DNA from: Deltaproteobacteria bacterium
GTDB lineage: Bacteria > Myxococcota_A > Polyangia > Polyangiales > Ga0077539
DNA length: 17,331 nucleotides
Direction: 5' to 3'
Assembly: GCA_016704445.1 (NCBI GenBank)
Contig: JADJAE010000079.1
Coordinates: 1-17,331 of the forward strand
Positions within the stretch are counted from its first letter, which is position 1. The number at the start of each line of letters is the position of its first letter. Of the stretch, positions 15,451 through 17,331 are shown in pieces. The translations under genes and the position numbers were made by a program. The notes under the pieces are model-generated. The model was not told the DNA's origin. It saw only the letters and a list, made by a program, of their open reading frames with translations, and ran no database searches.

Positions 15451-15862
15451 GTGCGCCTTCGAGCGCACGTTGTCAGCGGGGGGCAGCACCCCGCCAGGTC
15501 CCACGCTTGAGACCTGTAGCCGAAAGTAACTGCGTTGCCGAGAGGTGAGGTGGAGAGCAACCGGAGGCGAACTCCCAGCCCGTACGAGAGGAACCCGTTT
15601 CGGCGTTCAACGGCGGCGAGCCTGCCTTCCAGAGGCGAAGCCATGACCCGGTCTCGTGAAGACCGGGGACCTCGACGTGAGCAGCGGTTGCGGTCGGGGG
15701 CTGTTGGGTGTGGTTGGGGACAGGATGGGAGCAGAGGCAGCGTGCGTGAAGGAGGGAGATCCGTGACCGGGGAGGAGACCGGCGCGGAAGTCAGAGGCCC
15801 CATAGAGAGCGTCGAAGCGCCGTAACGGGCAGCGGAGCAAAGGGGGCCAGGAAGGTGGAGAC
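15451..15862 (+). ncRNA. Group II intron ribozyme, 5' part (domains I to IV start)
   Basis: This 412-nt stretch precedes the maturase gene and carries no gene of its own. It begins with GTGCGCC and contains a conserved-looking segment around 15497-15560 (GTAGCCGAAAGTAACTGCGT), which resembles domain I sequences of other bacterial group II introns. The short frames in it are not credible proteins. I cannot place the exon-binding sites by eye. Confidence 0.75.
15850..15860 (+). promoter_or_regulatory. Ribosome binding site of the intron-encoded protein
   Basis: The purine-rich GGAAGGTGGAG lies just before tandem GTG codons at 15863 and 15866. Spacing from the final GGAG favours 15866 slightly, so the start may be one codon later than annotated. 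Confidence 0.5.
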
Positions 15863-17251
15863 GTGGTGACCAGACGACAGGAGGGTGCAACCGACGTGGC
15901 CGACGCCACCGAGCGGTCGCCGTCGACAGTGCCCGCGAGGGCTAATCCCGACGGAGAGACGCCAGGACGATACGCCTGGGTAGAGCCCACCATCTGGACG
16001 CCGCGGATGGTGCAGGCCCTGCAAAGCGGGGTGAAAGGAGGACGTTGGTACAGCGTGATCGATAAGGTCCTGACGCCGCGCAGCCTGGAGGCGGCCTTCG
16101 CGAGAGTGAAGGCCAACAAGGGCGGCGTCGGCGTCGACCACATGACGATCGAGGCCTTCGAGCGCGACAAGGCGCGCCACCTGACGGCGCTGCACGAATC
16201 ACTGCGGGACGGGACCTACCGGCCCTCCGCGATTCGACGGTGTTACATCCCCAAGGCAGGCAGCAAGGAGCTGCGTCCCCTGGGGGTTCCGACGGTGCGC
16301 GATCGCGTCGTGCAGACGGCGCTGCGGGCGGCCATCGAGCCGATCTTCGAACACGAGTTCGCGGATCACAGCTACGGCTTCCGTCCGCAACGCTCGGCGA
16401 AGATGGCACTGCAACGCGTCGACTCCCTGCTGCGGCAGGGCTCCCTCTGGGTCGTGGACGTGGACCTCAAGTCGTATTTCGACACGGTCCCGCACGCGCC
16501 CCTGATGGCCCTGGTGAAGCGTCGGATCGCCGATGGACGCGCCCTCGATCTGATCGAGGCGTTCCTGAAGCAGCCGATCCAGGAGGAGGATCGACGGTGG
16601 ATTCCGACGGTCGGTACGCCCCAAGGCGCGGTGGTCAGCCCCCTGCTGTCCAACCTGTATCTCGACCCCCTGGACCATCACATGGCGAAGGCGGGCTTCG
16701 AGATGACGCGCTACGCGGACGACTTCGTGATCCAGTGTCCGACGGAGGAAGCGGCGCGCCGCGCGCTGGACGAGGTGACCCGTTGGTGCGGCGAGGCCGG
16801 ACTGACGGTGCATCCGACCAAGACGCGGCTCGTGCAGGTGAGCGTGACGGAGGGCTTCGACTTCCTCGGGTATCACTTTCGACTGCACCGGGACGACCCG
16901 TGGCGGACGAAGCGATGGCCGCGGAAGAAGAGCGTGGCGAAGCTGCGCGACACCCTGCGCCCGCTGACCCGACGAGGGAACGGTCTCTCGTTGGCCGTGG
17001 TGATCGGTACGGTCAACCGCGTGCTGCGGGGCTTCTTCGCCTACTTCCGCGCGAGCGTGCTGACGCCGTTGAAGGAGATCGATGGTTGGGTCCGCGCACG
17101 ACTCCGGGCGATGCTGCGCAAGCGGCAGAAGCGTCGGGGACGGGCCCGGGGATGGGACATGGTCCGCTGGCCCAATGCCTTCTTCAGGACGCAGGGGCTC
17201 TTCTCGTTAGCCGGAGCCCACGCCGAAGCCGCGCACCCCCCTCGTGGGTAA
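15863..17251 (+). CDS. ltrA: Group II intron reverse transcriptase/maturase
   Basis: Intron-encoded protein of 462 residues that helps the intron RNA fold and splice and copies it into DNA. The RT region runs from about 70 to 340: LEAAFARVKANKGGVGVD, YRPSAIRRCYIPK, LRPLGVPTVRDRVVQ, HSYGFRPQRSA, VVDVDLKSYFDTV (a catalytic Asp), GTPQGAVVSPLLSNLYL and the active site YADD at 284-287. The maturase (GIIM/X) domain covers roughly 365-450, with GTVNRVLRGFFAYFR and RWPNAFFRTQGLFSLAGAHA. There is no C-terminal HNH endonuclease. All motifs are intact with no frameshift, so the protein looks active. GTG 15863 or 15866 is the start, preceded by a good ribosome binding site. The symbol is the generic one for this family. 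Confidence 0.95.
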   Translation: MVTRRQEGATDVADATERSPSTVPARANPDGETPGRYAWVEPTIWTPRMVQALQSGVKGGRWYSVIDKVLTPRSLEAAFARVKANKGGVGVDHMTIEAFERDKARHLTALHESLRDGTYRPSAIRRCYIPKAGSKELRPLGVPTVRDRVVQTALRAAIEPIFEHEFADHSYGFRPQRSAKMALQRVDSLLRQGSLWVVDVDLKSYFDTVPHAPLMALVKRRIADGRALDLIEAFLKQPIQEEDRRWIPTVGTPQGAVVSPLLSNLYLDPLDHHMAKAGFEMTRYADDFVIQCPTEEAARRALDEVTRWCGEAGLTVHPTKTRLVQVSVTEGFDFLGYHFRLHRDDPWRTKRWPRKKSVAKLRDTLRPLTRRGNGLSLAVVIGTVNRVLRGFFAYFRASVLTPLKEIDGWVRARLRAMLRKRQKRRGRARGWDMVRWPNAFFRTQGLFSLAGAHAEAAHPPRG

Positions 17252-17265
17252 GACCACCAACCGGA

Positions 17266-17298
17266 GAGCCGGATGCGGGAGATCCGCCAGTCCGGTTC
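17266..17298 (+). ncRNA. Group II intron domain V (catalytic hairpin)
   Basis: The 33-nt sequence starts GAGCCGGATGCGGG and ends CCGGTTC. The outer stem pairs GAGCCGGA with TCCGGTTC and includes the AGC catalytic triad; the inner stem GCGG/CCGC closes a GAGAT loop. This is the most conserved part of group II introns, and its place 15 nt after the maturase stop confirms the intron and its strand. Confidence 0.88.
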
Positions 17299-17300
17299 GG

Positions 17301-17331
17301 AGGGAGGGGCGGCCGGGGTCACAACCGGCCG
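17301..17331 (+). ncRNA. Group II intron domain VI, cut by the window edge
   Basis: GGCCGG (17311-17316) and CCGGCC (17325-17330) form a stem, with GGTCACAA as the apical part. Domain VI normally carries the bulged branch-point A a few bases before the 3' splice site. Its 3' strand and the splice site are outside the window, so the branch A cannot be fixed. Confidence 0.7.

Larger units (their letters stand above)
15451..17331 (+). mobile_element. Group II intron with reverse transcriptase/maturase, 3' end beyond the window
   Basis: Retroelement that self-splices as RNA and inserts into DNA by target-primed reverse transcription. The 5' end is placed at GTGCG (15451), matching the GUGYG consensus; its first bases GTGCGC pair with GCGCAC at 15462-15467, as in the first stem of domain I. 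The intron-encoded protein occupies 15863-17251. Domain V follows 15 nt later, then the domain VI stem, and the window ends before the 3' splice site. Length inside the window is 1,881 nt. The encoded protein has no visible endonuclease domain, which fits elements that use hairpins or replication forks as targets. I leave the structural class open. Confidence 0.9.

Overview
The window is very GC-rich bacterial DNA with dense genes and strong G/C preference at third codon positions. Gene content suggests a myxobacterium-like organism (Myxococcota), judging by the soluble PAS histidine kinase, selenocysteine machinery, a ParA/J-like/RodZ-type HTH fusion and a large CDP-alcohol phosphotransferase/flippase fusion. 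No 16S rRNA or other taxonomic marker is present, so this placement is an inference. I saw no rRNA, tRNA or CRISPR array.

Layout. (1) 1-5389, + strand: the 3' part of a carotenoid oxygenase, two thiolases joined by overlapping stop/start codons, a soluble PAS histidine kinase and a class I SAM methyltransferase. (2) 5383-5506: 124 consecutive G/C bases between convergent genes, containing a terminator-like hairpin. (3) 5513-12213, - strand, read from right to left: selA, an HNH endonuclease, a CDP-alcohol phosphatidyltransferase/flippase fusion, a ferritin-like di-iron protein 11 nt downstream, a 351-nt palindromic element, and an alpha/beta hydrolase. (4) 12283-15221, + strand, divergent from selA: a small lipoprotein, a ParA-type ATPase fused to a J-like domain and a RodZ-type HTH, and a polytopic membrane protein overlapping it by four bases. 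(5) 15247-17331: a short tandem-repeat block, a hairpin, and a group II intron whose ribozyme 5' end, reverse transcriptase, domain V and most of domain VI are visible. The intron runs off the right edge.

A feature of the whole left two-thirds is that seven genes are broken by one or two small frameshifts while remaining homologous on both sides. Most are explained by gain or loss of one base in a G or C run, and the repaired lengths are whole codons. I read these mainly as assembly errors rather than gene decay, and annotate the loci as CDS with the breaks described. Genes from 10765 onward are intact.

Functionally, the left block looks like acyl-CoA/terpenoid or aromatic side-chain cleavage metabolism (oxygenase plus thiolases). 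The phosphotransferase/flippase and di-iron pair looks like a membrane-lipid synthesis or modification operon. The selA gene implies selenoprotein synthesis. The ParA fusion and its coupled membrane protein look like an uncharacterised cell-organisation or membrane-associated module. The most unusual items are the ParA fusion lacking the usual Walker A lysine, the phosphotransferase-flippase fusion, the 140-nt-arm palindrome, and the intron sitting directly after a hairpin.
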